Notes: generated by a model not told the origin, from the sequence alone. Positions 20,985 through 31,751 are shown, numbered from the stretch's first letter. The stretch is DNA of 64,000 nucleotides from Bartonella australis AUST/NH1 (GCF_000341355.1 NC_020300.1:1288501-1352500); one strand, 5' to 3'. Numbers and translations are program-made.

Positions 20985-21140
20985 TATGTGTGAAACGGGC
21001 TCTCCTCCCCTCCGAAACTTCGCTGTAAAGATAAAGGGGTGAAAGCGAGGGGGGTGTTATACGTAAAAAATTTTATTGTAACTGTGTGGGGGGGTCTCAT
21101 TTTTCTTTTATCGGGACTCAAGTTATGCAAAGTTGAGCGG
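20985..21140 (+). pseudogene. Relic of an autotransporter 5' end
   Basis: The DNA follows the leader and signal-peptide region of the gene at 18417 (for example CGAAACTTCGCTGTAAAG, then TTTTATTGTAACTGTG against TTTTATTATGTACGGC), but with no open frame. The rest of 20922-21613 holds nothing I recognise. Confidence 0.55.
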
Positions 21141-21613
21141 ATTTAAAAAAGAAGCGGCGCTATTGCCTGCACCTAGGCGAAGTTAAAAATAAAGAGGCGG
21201 CCGACCGTCCTATTCTCTGCGCAAAGCGAATTTAGGGTAAAAGCCCGCTGCTTTTTTAAAACGACAGTTCCCCCTTTATTAAAGACAAGAATTCACGGCT
21301 TTATTGAACGACAGAGCTAAAACCGGGTTTCGTAGAAGTAATTAAATCCACCACGAATAATCGTTTTGCCCATTAACTGAACGATTCAGGGCCGTTGCTA
21401 CAATATAAAATTGCGCAATCCCGCGCGATTCGGCCGACTAAGGACGTGAACCGGCAAACTTTTTCTTTTCAAAATTAATTTTGTTTTACAATGAGAAGAA
21501 GCCCTGCCTAAGACATTGCACCGACATTTCTACGTCAAACAGTCGCGTCCAAAAGTCGCTCAACAAATCTGCACGCCTTATCAATCATAATGCTCAATAT
21601 GGACCAAAATAAA

Positions 21614-22024
21614 TTATGAGGCGCCATCTATTTTTTCGGTACTGTTTGCTGCCTCCATTACTTGCGAAAGATTCTTCACTGCGTCTAAGTGGATTTGAAG
21701 CAATTCACTATTACGGTGCAATTTTTCCTGCAAATCCGATAACAAGGCTTCTACTTCATTTTCAATATCTTGATCCATATAGCGTTTCATATCACTCATG
21801 GACTTATTAAGATCGCTTAAACCACGTGTTTTCCGCAAATTTATTTCTTCATAATCTGGAACACCGCGGCTTTCCAACATGTTACTCTCATAATCGACAA
21901 CTTCAGCTAACCCTTTAACGGCAGCCACAAATTTCGTCATCGCCCAATCACGACCAATAAGATTATTGTTCAGAGTTTTTTCTTTCAATTCAACACTTTC
22001 ATTTTTATGTTTTGCTGCAAACAT
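21614..22024 (-). CDS. Small coiled-coil protein, possibly FlgN-like
   Basis: A 136-aa soluble, charged protein rich in E, K, L and N, predicted to be mostly helical with heptad-like spacing (LSDLQEKLHRNSELLQIHLDAVKNLSQVMEAA). There is no signal peptide. A strong GGGGGGTG ribosome site lies just before the ATG at 22024. Size and helical pattern recall FlgN-type flagellar chaperones or other small helical regulators, but no diagnostic motif is visible, so the function is left open. It stands alone, with more than 500 bp of non-coding DNA on both sides. Confidence 0.7.
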   Translation of the reverse strand: MFAAKHKNESVELKEKTLNNNLIGRDWAMTKFVAAVKGLAEVVDYESNMLESRGVPDYEEINLRKTRGLSDLNKSMSDMKRYMDQDIENEVEALLSDLQEKLHRNSELLQIHLDAVKNLSQVMEAANSTEKIDGAS

Positions 22025-23157
22025 TTTTCACCCCCCAGCAATAATAGCCTAATCCTCATCCTAAACGAGGACGTACCGAAATCAGTTCATTTTGCGAACA
22101 ACAGCGCCAGCGATAACGCAGTGCAGCCCTCGACTGTTGAAGGTCTGTGTTGTTCTCAACCTGCCCTGTACATCCCCGTTCCTCTCATCCCTTTACAAAC
22201 AAACACCCACTCAGCGTAAGTCCTGTCAAAAGTTACAAATCCCTTTGCCCATTATTCAATCACCATAAATTTTTAAGTTTATCCCACTCATATTTTACGA
22301 AAACCGATAATATTTTGACAATAGACATATTTTTAACAAAATCTTATAGCAGAAGCGCCCCGGAATTTTGGAAAACTTCAGTAATTTTAGTCCTCCGCGG
22401 TTCATGTTTTTGTGTGTAGAGCGCGTAATTCTGTCGGTTTGTCGGAGGTTGTTTTCGTTGTCTGGCGGAACCTTCCCCCTTGTACACGGCAGTCCGCGCT
22501 TGTGTAGTATTTTGCACAGAATGCGATTTGTCAACAGGAGAACAGTATTCGGACTTACCAACTGCGTAAAATACATGATAGTGGTATTTGAAAGTGGTCC
22601 GATAGTCGCTTATTTTACCTGTTTTGTAGCTGTATGCTCCGCGCGTCGTTCTTATTCACTGGACCGTCCGTGTATTTCGTGCCTGAAAGTGCTTTCCAAA
22701 TATATCAGCTTCGCCGGAGGTTGGAATGCATCCTTTTTCGTGTAACAGGCAAATTCTGATAAAGAAAAAGCAAATTGTTACATTTTTCTTCATCAATCCG
22801 TGTCATCGGTATAGAACTCCTAAACTGCCCATTTTCGGGATCAACCTTATAGGCTGAGGACATTCGGTGAAAAAAACAGAAATATACGACTTTCCTTAGT
22901 AAATTTTCGCTATTTAGCATATCTTTAAATTTATATTAACCAGTCAGAAAGAAACAAGCGTTGAATTCCTCAGTGATAGAGAAAACCGTTAAAATTCACG
23001 CGAGGGGTAAAGGAAGAGGTAAAGGTTAAATCGGATCTCTAAATATTTGATTCCCCTGCCCATAAACGAAAACTTCACAACGTTTTGGGATATATCTTTG
23101 TGCTTATGGCCAGCTTGAGCGCCATAATGTCTGCTCTCTTATCCTTTTTAGACCATA
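22025..23157. other. Long gene-poor region
   Basis: No convincing gene. A 125-codon plus-strand frame at 22368-22745 is cysteine-rich and lacks a plausible ribosome site or family. The minus strand of the same stretch shows several broken frames (for example RQRKQPPTNRQNYALYT near 22400-22460), which could be a decayed gene. I see no RNA gene. Confidence 0.3.
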
Positions 23158-24159
23158 TTAAAATTTGTCTTTAAAAGTCAAAACTCTATCCAATAGTGAA
23201 AACGGCTGTGCTGTCGCTAAAATTGCTCGTGCTGCCTTTTCGTCGTGTTTCATTTGCGTTACCAAAGGTTCTAACCCGTCAAATTTTTGTTGTTCTCGCA
23301 AAAATTGTAAAAAAGAAACTGTGCAGTTTTCTCCGTAAAGATCATCGTCAAAATCAAATAAATAAGTTTCCAAAAGCGGTACTCCATCAACAACAACCGT
23401 TGGACGACAGCCGAAACTCGCGACTCCATCATGCAAAGTACCATGAGCACGACGTAGTCGTACTGCATATACACCGTGCGCCAAGCCAGTTTGACGAGGT
23501 AACATTTGATTAGCAGTGGGAAAGCCCAAAAGGCGGCCAAGTTTTTCGCCATGTATAACATTTGAGCGCACCCGATAATGGTATCCTAATAAACGGGTCG
23601 CTTTTTCCACTTTCCCTTGCGATAAAAGCTGACGAATAAAACTAGAAGAAATCATTTTCTTTTGTGCATCTTGGGAAATGCACAAAGAAGGAATTTGAAC
23701 AACCTCAAAGCCATATTCCTTTCCTCTTTGGCGCAAGAGGTGCGAATTGCCGCCTTTTTGGCGACCAAAGTGAAAATTATCCCCCGTCACCACGATTGAA
23801 ACGTCAAAGGCCTGTTTTAAAACCACGTCGATAAATTGATCCGCTGAGAAAGCAGAAAAATTTGTATCAAAAGATTGTTCAACGACACCATTAAAGCCAA
23901 GAATTTTAAAGATTTCAGCCTTTTCCTCTGCCTCTGTCAAACGATCAACTGGTGCTGAACAGTGAAAAAAACTTCTTGGATGTGGTTCAAAAGTCAAAAC
24001 AAGCGCTGGTTTATTTCTCATATGCGCAAGGTCAAGAGCCTTTTGTAGGACCACTTGATGACCGCGGTGAACACCGTCAAAATTTCCGATAGCTAGCACT
24101 GCACCCCGCCAAGCCGAAGGGAGCATATCATACCCTTGAAGACGCAAAAAGTCGGACAT
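23158..24159 (-). CDS. ribF: Bifunctional riboflavin kinase / FAD synthetase
   Basis: A 333-aa protein. The N-terminal FAD synthetase (nucleotidyltransferase) domain has AIGNFDGVHRGHQ (about residues 22-34) and the later SSSFIRQLLSQGKV. The C-terminal riboflavin kinase domain has GEKLGRLLGFPTAN and GVYAVR, then RPTVVDGVPLLETYLFDFDDDLYG. It converts riboflavin to FMN and FAD in the cytoplasm. The start is the ATG at 24159, which overlaps the stop of the upstream HAD gene (TAATG). A longer in-frame start at 24174 would overlap it further. It is the second gene of a two-gene operon. Confidence 0.95.
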   Translation of the reverse strand: MSDFLRLQGYDMLPSAWRGAVLAIGNFDGVHRGHQVVLQKALDLAHMRNKPALVLTFEPHPRSFFHCSAPVDRLTEAEEKAEIFKILGFNGVVEQSFDTNFSAFSADQFIDVVLKQAFDVSIVVTGDNFHFGRQKGGNSHLLRQRGKEYGFEVVQIPSLCISQDAQKKMISSSFIRQLLSQGKVEKATRLLGYHYRVRSNVIHGEKLGRLLGFPTANQMLPRQTGLAHGVYAVRLRRAHGTLHDGVASFGCRPTVVVDGVPLLETYLFDFDDDLYGENCTVSFLQFLREQQKFDGLEPLVTQMKHDEKAARAILATAQPFSLLDRVLTFKDKF

Positions 24160-25004
24160 TATTGAAGCGCCCACATTATCGCTTTTGGTCGATAACCATA
24201 ATGATCAAGAAAAGCGTGCAAAGCTTGTTTATCCAGAACACCATTTTGCGTATAATCACGACGATGAATTCCCCCCATAATATAAAGGGTATCAAGGCCA
24301 AAATCGATAGCACCCTTGATATCAGTCAAAAGGCCATCACCAATAGCCAAGATACGATTTTTTTCCACCGACCCGCGTATCTTCTGCAATTTTTCGAAGG
24401 CAGAATTATAAATAAATGCGTGTGGTTTACCAGCGATACGTACCTCACCCCCCAATTGTTGGTAAAGGCGCGCTAAGGCGCCAGCACACCAAAATTCTTG
24501 ATTTCCGCGATGAGCAACAATATCAGGATTAGCACAAATAAAAGGAAAATTCCGCGCCCGTATACGATAAAACATTTCTTTGTAAGAAGACGGTGTTTCG
24601 TGTAAACCCTCAAAAAAGCCGCTACAAACGACCACAGAAGCTTCCCATTCTTCAACCAATTCGCATTCCAACTCATCAAACAAAGCCAAATCACGCTGCG
24701 GACCGATGAAAAAAATTTTACGTGGAGCTTCGCGAATGAGTTCACGCGTTACATCACCCGAAGTAATAATCTCATCATAGTAACGTGCACCAACTTTCAT
24801 TCTTTTCAATTGAGCAACAACACCTCCTCGTGGCCGAGGTGAATTAGTGAGCAAAATGACATTTTTTCCCGTTTGTCGAATTTTTTGTAACACTTTCAAT
24901 GCTGCTTCAAAAACGTGCACACCGTCATGTATGACTCCCCAAATGTCACAAAATACAGCGTCATAACGTGCTATAAAAGTATCGATATGGGTGAGTTCTT
25001 CCAT
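24159..25004 (-). CDS. HAD-superfamily class IIA hydrolase
   Basis: A 281-aa protein. HAD motif I is YDAVFCDIWGVIHDG near residues 14-28, motif II is LLTNSPRP, a C2 cap domain lies in the middle, and GKPHAFIY with ILAIGDGLLTDIKGA is near the C-terminus. This is the NagD-like/TIGR01459 type seen in alphaproteobacteria. By family it is a phosphatase of small phosphorylated metabolites; the substrate is unknown. Stop-start coupling with ribF (TAATG) fits a flavin-nucleotide or general phosphate-ester role, but that is inference. Confidence 0.9.
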   Translation of the reverse strand: MEELTHIDTFIARYDAVFCDIWGVIHDGVHVFEAALKVLQKIRQTGKNVILLTNSPRPRGGVVAQLKRMKVGARYYDEIITSGDVTRELIREAPRKIFFIGPQRDLALFDELECELVEEWEASVVVCSGFFEGLHETPSSYKEMFYRIRARNFPFICANPDIVAHRGNQEFWCAGALARLYQQLGGEVRIAGKPHAFIYNSAFEKLQKIRGSVEKNRILAIGDGLLTDIKGAIDFGLDTLYIMGGIHRRDYTQNGVLDKQALHAFLDHYGYRPKAIMWALQ

Positions 25005-25421
25005 TCTGCACCTATTTATATATTTTCTATTGATCAGATTGCTCTTTATTTAAGAAATACTTATCGAAAGATAATTCCCCTGTCACCTACTTTCTCAAAG
25101 CGGCGTTTTCGACTCTGCAAGTTGTTAAACCTCTATACAGACTTTCTAATTATTTTAAGCAAATAAAGCCCCCTCAGTGATATACCGCGACAGCTAGCAA
25201 ACGACATAACACTACCCTTTTAACGTATCCGAGAAAACTCATAGCACCTGCACTAGGCAAAATCCGGCACAAAGACCGCTTTTGCCCCGGGCAGCTTCCC
25301 GTTGTAAAAAATAATCTCAAAGACATAAATCGCCGAAATTGGCTTTCAGAAAGCTCCATAATATGGCCATAAAGTGGAGATTTTTTGAATATCGAAAAAA
25401 ATTTCACAGGAATGTTAATCT

Positions 25422-25561
25422 ATGAGATACAGATACACTGCGGTCATTATAAGTTCTTTTGCTTTTTTTGTCGGTATAAATCTTCATTCTGGAAATAAAA
25501 AAAAACAGCTTTTTATACGCAGCCGTGTGAGGCTCACACAAAGACGTCTAGTTCTCATTCA
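25422..25561 (+). other. Out-of-frame signal peptide for the phosphoesterase
   Basis: An ATG at 25422, with AGGA 10 nt upstream, opens MRYRYTAVIISSFAFFVGIN, a good Sec signal peptide. It then enters an A9 tract (25496-25505 region). After the tract, the frame of the downstream enzyme reads KKTAFYTQPCEAHTKTSS without a stop and joins the enzyme at 25562. Adding one A (or removing two) would fuse signal peptide and enzyme. This suggests slippage, phase variation, a recent mutation or an error in the sequence. The 25005-25421 stretch upstream holds no other gene I can see. Confidence 0.65.
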
Positions 25562-27112
25562 ATGTCTGCGGCAACCGGTGGTCAGTTCATAGATCACCCC
25601 CCTGGCGTCAATGATGAAAAAAGGAGGAAAAATGAGCTCAGCCCTGTTATGAAGTCTGGCCAAACAGGGAACGCGGTTATATCACCCGCCGGCGCATCTA
25701 ATAAAACGGGAAGACGGATCAAATATAAAAAAAAACCTAGCACAGCCGCCCAAAAACCTCGACGGTACGGTTCATATATAAAAAGAAGGAGTGGCTTTGC
25801 TAAAAAAACTAACAAAAATCCCTCTTTTGCGGCAAAAAACAATAGTGTTGAAAGTAATGAGATTGATGGCCACGCAGAGCAGAAAAAGAACGAACCTTTC
25901 TCCGTTATGGAGTCTGGCCAAATAAAAAACATGGCTACAATCTCCACAGACATGTCGGTTAAAGGCAGATGGGTTAAATATAAAACACGAACCGGCGGGA
26001 CTGTTACAAAATTTCAGCAGTACGACTCCCGCGTAAAAAGAAATAAAGGTCATCCCTTTATGTCAAAGGAAGACGGCGTCGGTGATCAGGCGGAACGAAA
26101 AAAAGACTCGCCTCCTCCCAAAAGCTATAGCGTTGCGATCATGGCTGATCCACAGCCGTGGCGTACAGACTCAGGCGATCCTAACTCAGAAGCGAACAGG
26201 GCATCATGGAAAGAAACCAATAAGAAAGTTGCACAGGCGATACAATCACAGCAAGCTACATTCCATATCGTTAACGGTGACTTAACTGAATTTGGTCGAA
26301 AAAAAACTTATAGTGATTATAGGGAGGTGTACGGACAATCTCTTTCTCCTCTGTACGAGGGACTGGGCAATCATGATTACGCCAATAATGTCGGCGATTG
26401 CGCTGAGCCCTGGGAGTGGAATTTTTCTGGAGATGCATGTGCCATCAGCGCAGTCTCCAGAATGGTATCGGAAATAAAAAAATATAAAACTTATTTACTT
26501 CATTTTAGTGCAGACTTGCATGAAGCTTCTGATATCAGTACTCCAGGTTGGCGTACTCGCTTAATAAAGGGAAGTTTAAGCTATTCATGGGATTATGAAG
26601 ATATTCACTACGTACAGCTCCACAATTACCCCACTTATGTTGCCCATTTACAGGAAGCCTACACCGACGTGAAAATAACAAAATCTTTAGATTGGCTCAA
26701 AAATGATTTACATCAAGCTGACGTCAGAGGAAAAACCACTATTATCAATTTCCATGATGCTCATGCCCCCCGTTATCGTGGCGACAAAAACTCACATTTT
26801 CTTGATCCAAAAAACGCCGCAGATTTAAAAATCTTTAAATCAATAATTACGCGTCATAACGTAAAAGCCATCTTTGTTGGACATGCACATCGGCCGAGTT
26901 ATTGTCGTGCAGAAGATGATAAAGTGTTCGGCAATATCCCCGTATACACAGCAGGCGCGCTATTTTATGGGGACTACTATCTCATTGATGTGAAGGGAAA
27001 AGATATTTATGTTAAAGCTTATAATGGGAAAACAGGCAAACCCCGTTTAGTGAAAGATCTCGGTGCGGTCGGGGAAGACGCGGATTTTTCCGCCACGTGC
27101 AGTCGTATATAA
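25562..27112 (+). CDS. Secreted metallophosphoesterase with N-terminal basic repeats
   Basis: A calcineurin-like phosphoesterase domain fills about residues 195-500. Metal-binding blocks are AIMADPQPW, VNGDLTEFG, YEGLGNHDY, NFHDAHAPRY and IFVGHAHRPSY. Before it stand two tandem basic repeats of about 60 residues (about 20-80 and 110-170), each with KNE..S/SVM.SGQ, K-rich R(R/W)(I/V)KYK and ending in a YGS/YDS...KR block. By family it hydrolyses phosphomono- or diesters using two metal ions; the substrate is unknown. The frame stays open upstream of 25562 to the A9 tract, and a signal peptide sits in the other frame, so the authentic protein is probably exported and longer than 516 aa. The basic repeats could bind nucleic acid or cell wall; this is a guess. 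Confidence 0.85.
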   Translation: MSAATGGQFIDHPPGVNDEKRRKNELSPVMKSGQTGNAVISPAGASNKTGRRIKYKKKPSTAAQKPRRYGSYIKRRSGFAKKTNKNPSFAAKNNSVESNEIDGHAEQKKNEPFSVMESGQIKNMATISTDMSVKGRWVKYKTRTGGTVTKFQQYDSRVKRNKGHPFMSKEDGVGDQAERKKDSPPPKSYSVAIMADPQPWRTDSGDPNSEANRASWKETNKKVAQAIQSQQATFHIVNGDLTEFGRKKTYSDYREVYGQSLSPLYEGLGNHDYANNVGDCAEPWEWNFSGDACAISAVSRMVSEIKKYKTYLLHFSADLHEASDISTPGWRTRLIKGSLSYSWDYEDIHYVQLHNYPTYVAHLQEAYTDVKITKSLDWLKNDLHQADVRGKTTIINFHDAHAPRYRGDKNSHFLDPKNAADLKIFKSIITRHNVKAIFVGHAHRPSYCRAEDDKVFGNIPVYTAGALFYGDYYLIDVKGKDIYVKAYNGKTGKPRLVKDLGAVGEDADFSATCSRI

Positions 27113-27885
27113 AGAAGCACCTGTCTCTTTCCTTTCTGAAAGCAAAATATGTCGCGTGATCTTGATAATATAAGAGGACCCATTCATAGCCATCTTAGTG
27201 TCATACTTGGAGACGCTCCCTTTCTTTGGCTATAAGGGCGAATTTACTGAGAATCAACGAAGACCATTTACGCTGGCTCACAAATATTTGGTATACAGGA
27301 TACCGCCTACACAAAAAACAAGCGCGCAGATCTTTCTGCCAAAGACCGGTGTTTTCGGTGATATTATCAAATGGAATGACACTTAGAATACATCACCCCA
27401 CATCTTTGCCTTCAACCATTGAAGACACGACTAAGATGCATCAGCTTTTCTCAAACGTGAAAAGAAAGAGCAAAAAAACAAGCTACAAAAGCCCTCAACG
27501 TAATATTCAACATCATATAAAGCGCAACAAATAAAAATTTGCTAAGACAAGCCAGGATAAGCAAAATTTATAAAAAGCGCGGTGCAAATAGCCCCATTTT
27601 TTTCTTCAGTGACACTACCCAGAGCCCAGATTGCAAGCTTTCATCTCCAACTTTAGAGAAAAATGCTTAGCTATCTTATACGCGCCCTATAACCTCACCC
27701 TGCAGTGATGCAGCTTCTCATTAAATCACAGGATTGCCCTTATTATTAACAGAAAAATAAACATCATCGCAAAATATTTCACGAAATAACATTATATTAA
27801 CGTACTGGTCGCATCTTTATAGTCTAAGGTGATTTTTGTTCACTGCGTTATTCTCTTTTCTTTGTTACAAACCCGATGCATCTTT
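27113..27885. other. Gene-poor spacer
   Basis: No recognised gene. A 102-codon plus-strand frame (27226-27534) is lysine-rich with no family or clear ribosome site and is probably spurious. No RNA gene or terminator stands out. Confidence 0.3.
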
Positions 27886-29448
27886 ATGGGCCTAATTAAA
27901 AAATTCGCAACTGTTGCTTCCGGAACTTTGATGAGTCGCTTTTTTGGCTTTTTGCGCGAGATGCTAATGGCAGCAGCCCTTGGCACGGGCCCTGTTTCCG
28001 ACGCTTTTAACGCTGCTTTTCGTTTTCCAAACACATTCCGCCGTTTTTTTGCTGAAGGCGCCTTTAATGCAGCCTTTGTCCCCCTTTTTTCAAAAAAAAT
28101 TACTAAAGATGGGACGGAAAATGCGTGCAAATTTGCAGAAGAAGTTTTTGGGGTTCTATTTTCAATTCTCTTAATCTTAACCATTGCCATGGAAGTGAGC
28201 ATGCCTTTTTTGGTGCGGACTCTGATTGCTCCGGGATTTACAGAAGACGCAACAAAATTTAACGCAACAATTCGTTTTACCGCAATTATGTTTCCCTATT
28301 TAGCGTGCATGTCTTTAGCGGCGATGATGGGTGGAATGCTCAATGCCTTACAACGCTATTTCGCTGCCGCCATTGCGCCTGTCTTCTTAAATATTATTCT
28401 TATTGGTGTGCTCGCTTACGCTTGGCTGTATCAGCTTGACACTTGGCGTATTGGCCTCAATCTTTCTTGGGGCGTTATGGCTGCAGGCCTCCTCCAGCTC
28501 ATTTTAGTTACAATAGCTTTGTACCGAAGTGGAATAAAAATCTTCCCGCGCCGCCCTCGTTTCAGCCCTGACATCCGCCGGCTTTTGACGTTAGCGCTCC
28601 CCGCAGCTATAACAGGGGGGATTACTCAAATCAATTTATTGATCAACACCAATATCGCCTCCGGCCAATCGGGGGCTGTTTCTTCCTTGGTTTATGCCGA
28701 CCGCCTTTATCAATTACCGCTGGGAGTCGTCGCAATTGCGATCGCCACCGTTCTTTTACCTGAATTGACCAAAGCTCTACGCGACAAAGAAACTAAGGAA
28801 GCTCACGATTTGCAAAACCGTGCTATTGAGTTTACCCTCTTTTTGACTCTGCCCGCATCGATTGCTTTTTTACTTATCTCTGATCCCATTGTCAGCTTCC
28901 TTTTTGAGCGCGGTCAATTTACCGCCGAATCGACATATGCTGTCGCGCAATTGGTAAAACTTTATGGGCTAGGACTTCCAGCCTTTGTGCTTATAAAGGT
29001 CTTTATCCCGAATTTCTTTGCGCGTGAAGATACAAAAACACCGATGATTTTTGCGGGCATTTGTGTTTTCATCAATATTAGCTTGGCCTTAATATTATTC
29101 CCGCTTTTATCGGCACGAGGCATTGTTATCGCCGAGATCACCGCTGGGTGGGTCAATGCGCTACTGCTGTGCAGCATTCTTATCAAACGTGGTTATTGGA
29201 AATATGATGCGCAACTGATGAAGCAAATTATGCGCTTAATCCTTGCCACTTTTTTAATAGCTGTAGCCTTATATTACGCTCTTGGCTTCTTATCTTTTCC
29301 TTTATCCTCGCAAGCGCCGTTTTTTCTACGTGCTGGCACGCTAGCGGGGATCATGATCGTCATCATATCAGTTTATTTTACAGTGTGTTTTTTGCTCGGT
29401 ACCGATTCCTTTTCCCTCTTGCGCAAAAATTTGAAACGGCATCCGTAA
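27886..29448 (+). CDS. murJ: Lipid II flippase MurJ (MviN)
   Basis: A 520-aa protein with about 14 hydrophobic helices. Conserved MurJ blocks are [52 protein letters not shown], then [18 protein letters not shown] and [14 protein letters not shown]. It flips lipid II across the inner membrane for peptidoglycan synthesis. The ATG at 27886 is chosen because the family starts at this point; the frame continues 19 codons upstream without a good site. It is followed by trpS and a universal stress protein, a common Rhizobiales order. Confidence 0.95.
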   Translation: MGLIKKFATVASGTLMSRFFGFLREMLMAAALGTGPVSDAFNAAFRFPNTFRRFFAEGAFNAAFVPLFSKKITKDGTENACKFAEEVFGVLFSILLILTIAMEVSMPFLVRTLIAPGFTEDATKFNATIRFTAIMFPYLACMSLAAMMGGMLNALQRYFAAAIAPVFLNIILIGVLAYAWLYQLDTWRIGLNLSWGVMAAGLLQLILVTIALYRSGIKIFPRRPRFSPDIRRLLTLALPAAITGGITQINLLINTNIASGQSGAVSSLVYADRLYQLPLGVVAIAIATVLLPELTKALRDKETKEAHDLQNRAIEFTLFLTLPASIAFLLISDPIVSFLFERGQFTAESTYAVAQLVKLYGLGLPAFVLIKVFIPNFFAREDTKTPMIFAGICVFINISLALILFPLLSARGIVIAEITAGWVNALLLCSILIKRGYWKYDAQLMKQIMRLILATFLIAVALYYALGFLSFPLSSQAPFFLRAGTLAGIMIVIISVYFTVCFLLGTDSFSLLRKNLKRHP

Positions 29449-29521
29449 TTTTATCTTGCTTTCAGAAATATGCTTTGTCACAACGCGTAAGCAGATGGTA
29501 TCATTGAGAAAGGCTTATCCT

Positions 29522-30592
29522 ATGGACACTTTCGCACCGCTTGTTTTTTCTGGTGTACAACCAAGTGGTCATTTACACCTTGGTAATTACCTTGGAGCCA
29601 TTAAAAACTGGGTTGAATTACAAAGGTCTTATAACTGCCTTTATTGTGTTGTCGATATGCACGCGCTGACAGTCAACCCTGACCCGCTTATGTTGGCGGA
29701 ATCCACACGCACAGCCACAGCTGCTTTTTTAGCGACTGGCATTGATCCAAAAAAACAGATTATTTTCAATCAATCACGCGTTTTTCAGCATGCCGAATTA
29801 GCATGGATCTTAAATTGTATTGCCCGCATTGGCTGGCTCCAACGCATGACGCAATTTAAAGATAAAGCAGGAAAAGATCGCGAGAAAGCATCCTTAGGGC
29901 TCTTTGCCTACCCCTGTCTCATGGCTGCCGATATTTTAGTCTATCGTGCGACGCATGTCCCCGTGGGTGAAGACCAAAAGCAGCACATTGAGTTAGCGCG
30001 TGATATTGCACAAAAATTCAATAATGATTACGCTGAACGCATTATGGAATCAAATTTTGGTATCCCCGTTCAGGTAAACGATAAAGAGGAGCGAGTTTTT
30101 TTTCCAGCACCGGAAGCCCTGATTGAAAAAACGGCTATGCGTGTTATGTCTTTGCGTGACGGCACAAAAAAAATGTCAAAATCAGATCCTTCAGATTTGT
30201 CGCGTATTAACTTAATTGATGACGCTGATCTTATTGCAAAAAAGATACGCAAAGCAAAAACTGACTCAGCTCCTCTCCCCGATACGCTCGCCGCCTTAGA
30301 AGGGCGCCCAGAAGTTGAGAACTTAATTAGTATTTACGCCGCCTTCGCAGAAATTAGTAAAGAAAAGGCTCTTTTAGAGTTCTCAGGTCGTCAATTTTCG
30401 ATTTTTAAATCGGCCCTAGCTGATCTAGCCGTCCACAAGCTTGCCCCTATCACACAGGAGCTGCGCCGTCTTAATCAAGAGAGTGCTTATATCGACTCTG
30501 TTTTGCGTGATGGTGCAGAGCGTGCCAGTATATTAGCGGAAAAAAATATGAAACAAATTCGTGAAATCGTTGGATTTTTGCACAATATATAA
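29522..30592 (+). CDS. trpS: Tryptophanyl-tRNA synthetase
   Basis: A 356-aa class I aminoacyl-tRNA synthetase. The HIGH-type motif is [14 protein letters not shown] near residues 15-28, and KMSKSDPSD is near residue 217. FSGVQPSG at the N-terminus and the dimer-type length fit bacterial TrpRS. The ATG at 29522 is preceded by GAGAAAGG and matches the family start; the open frame extends 22 codons upstream. It charges tRNA-Trp in the cytoplasm. Confidence 0.96.
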   Translation: MDTFAPLVFSGVQPSGHLHLGNYLGAIKNWVELQRSYNCLYCVVDMHALTVNPDPLMLAESTRTATAAFLATGIDPKKQIIFNQSRVFQHAELAWILNCIARIGWLQRMTQFKDKAGKDREKASLGLFAYPCLMAADILVYRATHVPVGEDQKQHIELARDIAQKFNNDYAERIMESNFGIPVQVNDKEERVFFPAPEALIEKTAMRVMSLRDGTKKMSKSDPSDLSRINLIDDADLIAKKIRKAKTDSAPLPDTLAALEGRPEVENLISIYAAFAEISKEKALLEFSGRQFSIFKSALADLAVHKLAPITQELRRLNQESAYIDSVLRDGAERASILAEKNMKQIREIVGFLHNI

Positions 30593-30634
30593 AATAACGA
30601 AACTCTAACCGTAAAAAGTAAAAACAAAGGCCAT

Positions 30635-31126
30635 ATGACCCTTAAGCGGAAAAAACAAAAAACGGATCACAGACGAAAAATTTTGGTCGTCATTGACGGG
30701 ACGCCGGAATGTCGGCGCGCTGTCGCTTTTGCCGCGCGACACGCCCAAAATACGAACGCTACTTTGGTATTGCTCTCTGTTATTGACAACTCAGAATTTC
30801 AACATTTTTTGGGTGTAGGCGACATTATGCGGGCAGAATCAACAGAGCGTGCCTCCACGATTTTGGAACAAATTGCTGATGAGGTGCAGGCCACCCGAGC
30901 TCTTGAAACAGAAATGATTGTGCGTGAAGGCAAAAAAATTGATGAAATTTGTGAACTAATTGACAAAGATAAAAAAATCGCACTCATAGTTTTAGCTGCG
31001 GGTGCCAGTGCAGAAGGGCCCGGACCGCTTGTCCAATCAATTGCCCACAGGGGGGAGGCGTTTCCCATCCCTGTTACCATCATTCCAAGCGGGCTTGCAG
31101 ATGAAGATATTGAAACATTCGCTTAA
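30635..31126 (+). CDS. Universal stress protein (UspA family)
   Basis: A 163-aa single-domain protein. It has the N-terminal strand KILVVIDGTPECRRAVAFAARHA, then a DNSEFQHF segment. The C-terminal part LIVLAAGASAEGPGPLVQSIA..PIPVTIIP resembles the UspA ATP-binding loop (G-x2-G-x9-G-S/T), with a glycine-rich stretch but not the exact consensus. ATP binding is therefore uncertain. It sits between trpS and nifU on the same strand and is probably co-transcribed. Confidence 0.85.
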   Translation: MTLKRKKQKTDHRRKILVVIDGTPECRRAVAFAARHAQNTNATLVLLSVIDNSEFQHFLGVGDIMRAESTERASTILEQIADEVQATRALETEMIVREGKKIDEICELIDKDKKIALIVLAAGASAEGPGPLVQSIAHRGEAFPIPVTIIPSGLADEDIETFA

Positions 31127-31172
31127 AGCGGTCGTTTTCTGTGCTTTAGTAACGAAGGGACAACGATAGCAC

Positions 31173-31751
31173 ATGTTTATTCAAACTGAAACAACACCAA
31201 ACCCTGCAACGCTCAAATTTCTACCGGGCCGTGTGGTTCTTTCTGAAGGCGTACTGGAATTTCGTGACCGCGAGGAAGCCGCTGAAAGTTCGCCTTTGGC
31301 CGTAAAGCTCTTTAATATCCCAAATGTCAGTGGTGTTTTTTTTGGCCACGATTTCATTACTGTGACCAAAAATAACGGTGAATGGCAACATCTTAAACCA
31401 GCAATTTTGGGGACAATTATGGAGCATTTTCTTTCTGGCGACCCTGTTATCACTACAAACGCGACGACACAAGCACAAACCCACGCGCTTAACGAAGAAT
31501 TTTATAATGAAAAAGATGCTGATATTGTCGCAACAATCAAAGAACTTCTCGAAACGCGCGTGCGCCCAGCTGTTGCCAATGACGGTGGAGATATTACCTT
31601 CCGTGGCTTCGAGAATGGCATTGTTTACCTCAATATGCGAGGCGCTTGCTCTGGCTGCCCATCTTCAACAGCTACACTGAAATATGGCATTGAAAATCTT
31701 CTACGGCATTTTATTCCGGATGTTGTAGGTGTTGAAGCTATGCCGCAATAA
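31173..31751 (+). CDS. NifU-like Fe-S cluster scaffold (Nfu type)
   Basis: A 192-aa two-domain protein. The N-terminal Nfu domain (MFIQTETTPNPATLKFLPGR) is followed by a C-terminal NifU domain with the CxxC cluster site in MRGACSGCPSSTATLKYGIE and VRPAVANDGGDI. It carries or transfers Fe-S clusters to client proteins in the cytoplasm. Length and order fit the alphaproteobacterial Nfu family. It is downstream of the universal stress protein on the same strand. Confidence 0.93.
   Translation: MFIQTETTPNPATLKFLPGRVVLSEGVLEFRDREEAAESSPLAVKLFNIPNVSGVFFGHDFITVTKNNGEWQHLKPAILGTIMEHFLSGDPVITTNATTQAQTHALNEEFYNEKDADIVATIKELLETRVRPAVANDGGDITFRGFENGIVYLNMRGACSGCPSSTATLKYGIENLLRHFIPDVVGVEAMPQ

Noticed and set aside
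22368..22745. 125-codon cysteine-rich plus-strand frame
   Set aside because: No ribosome site, no family, biased composition; kept only as a note in the spacer.
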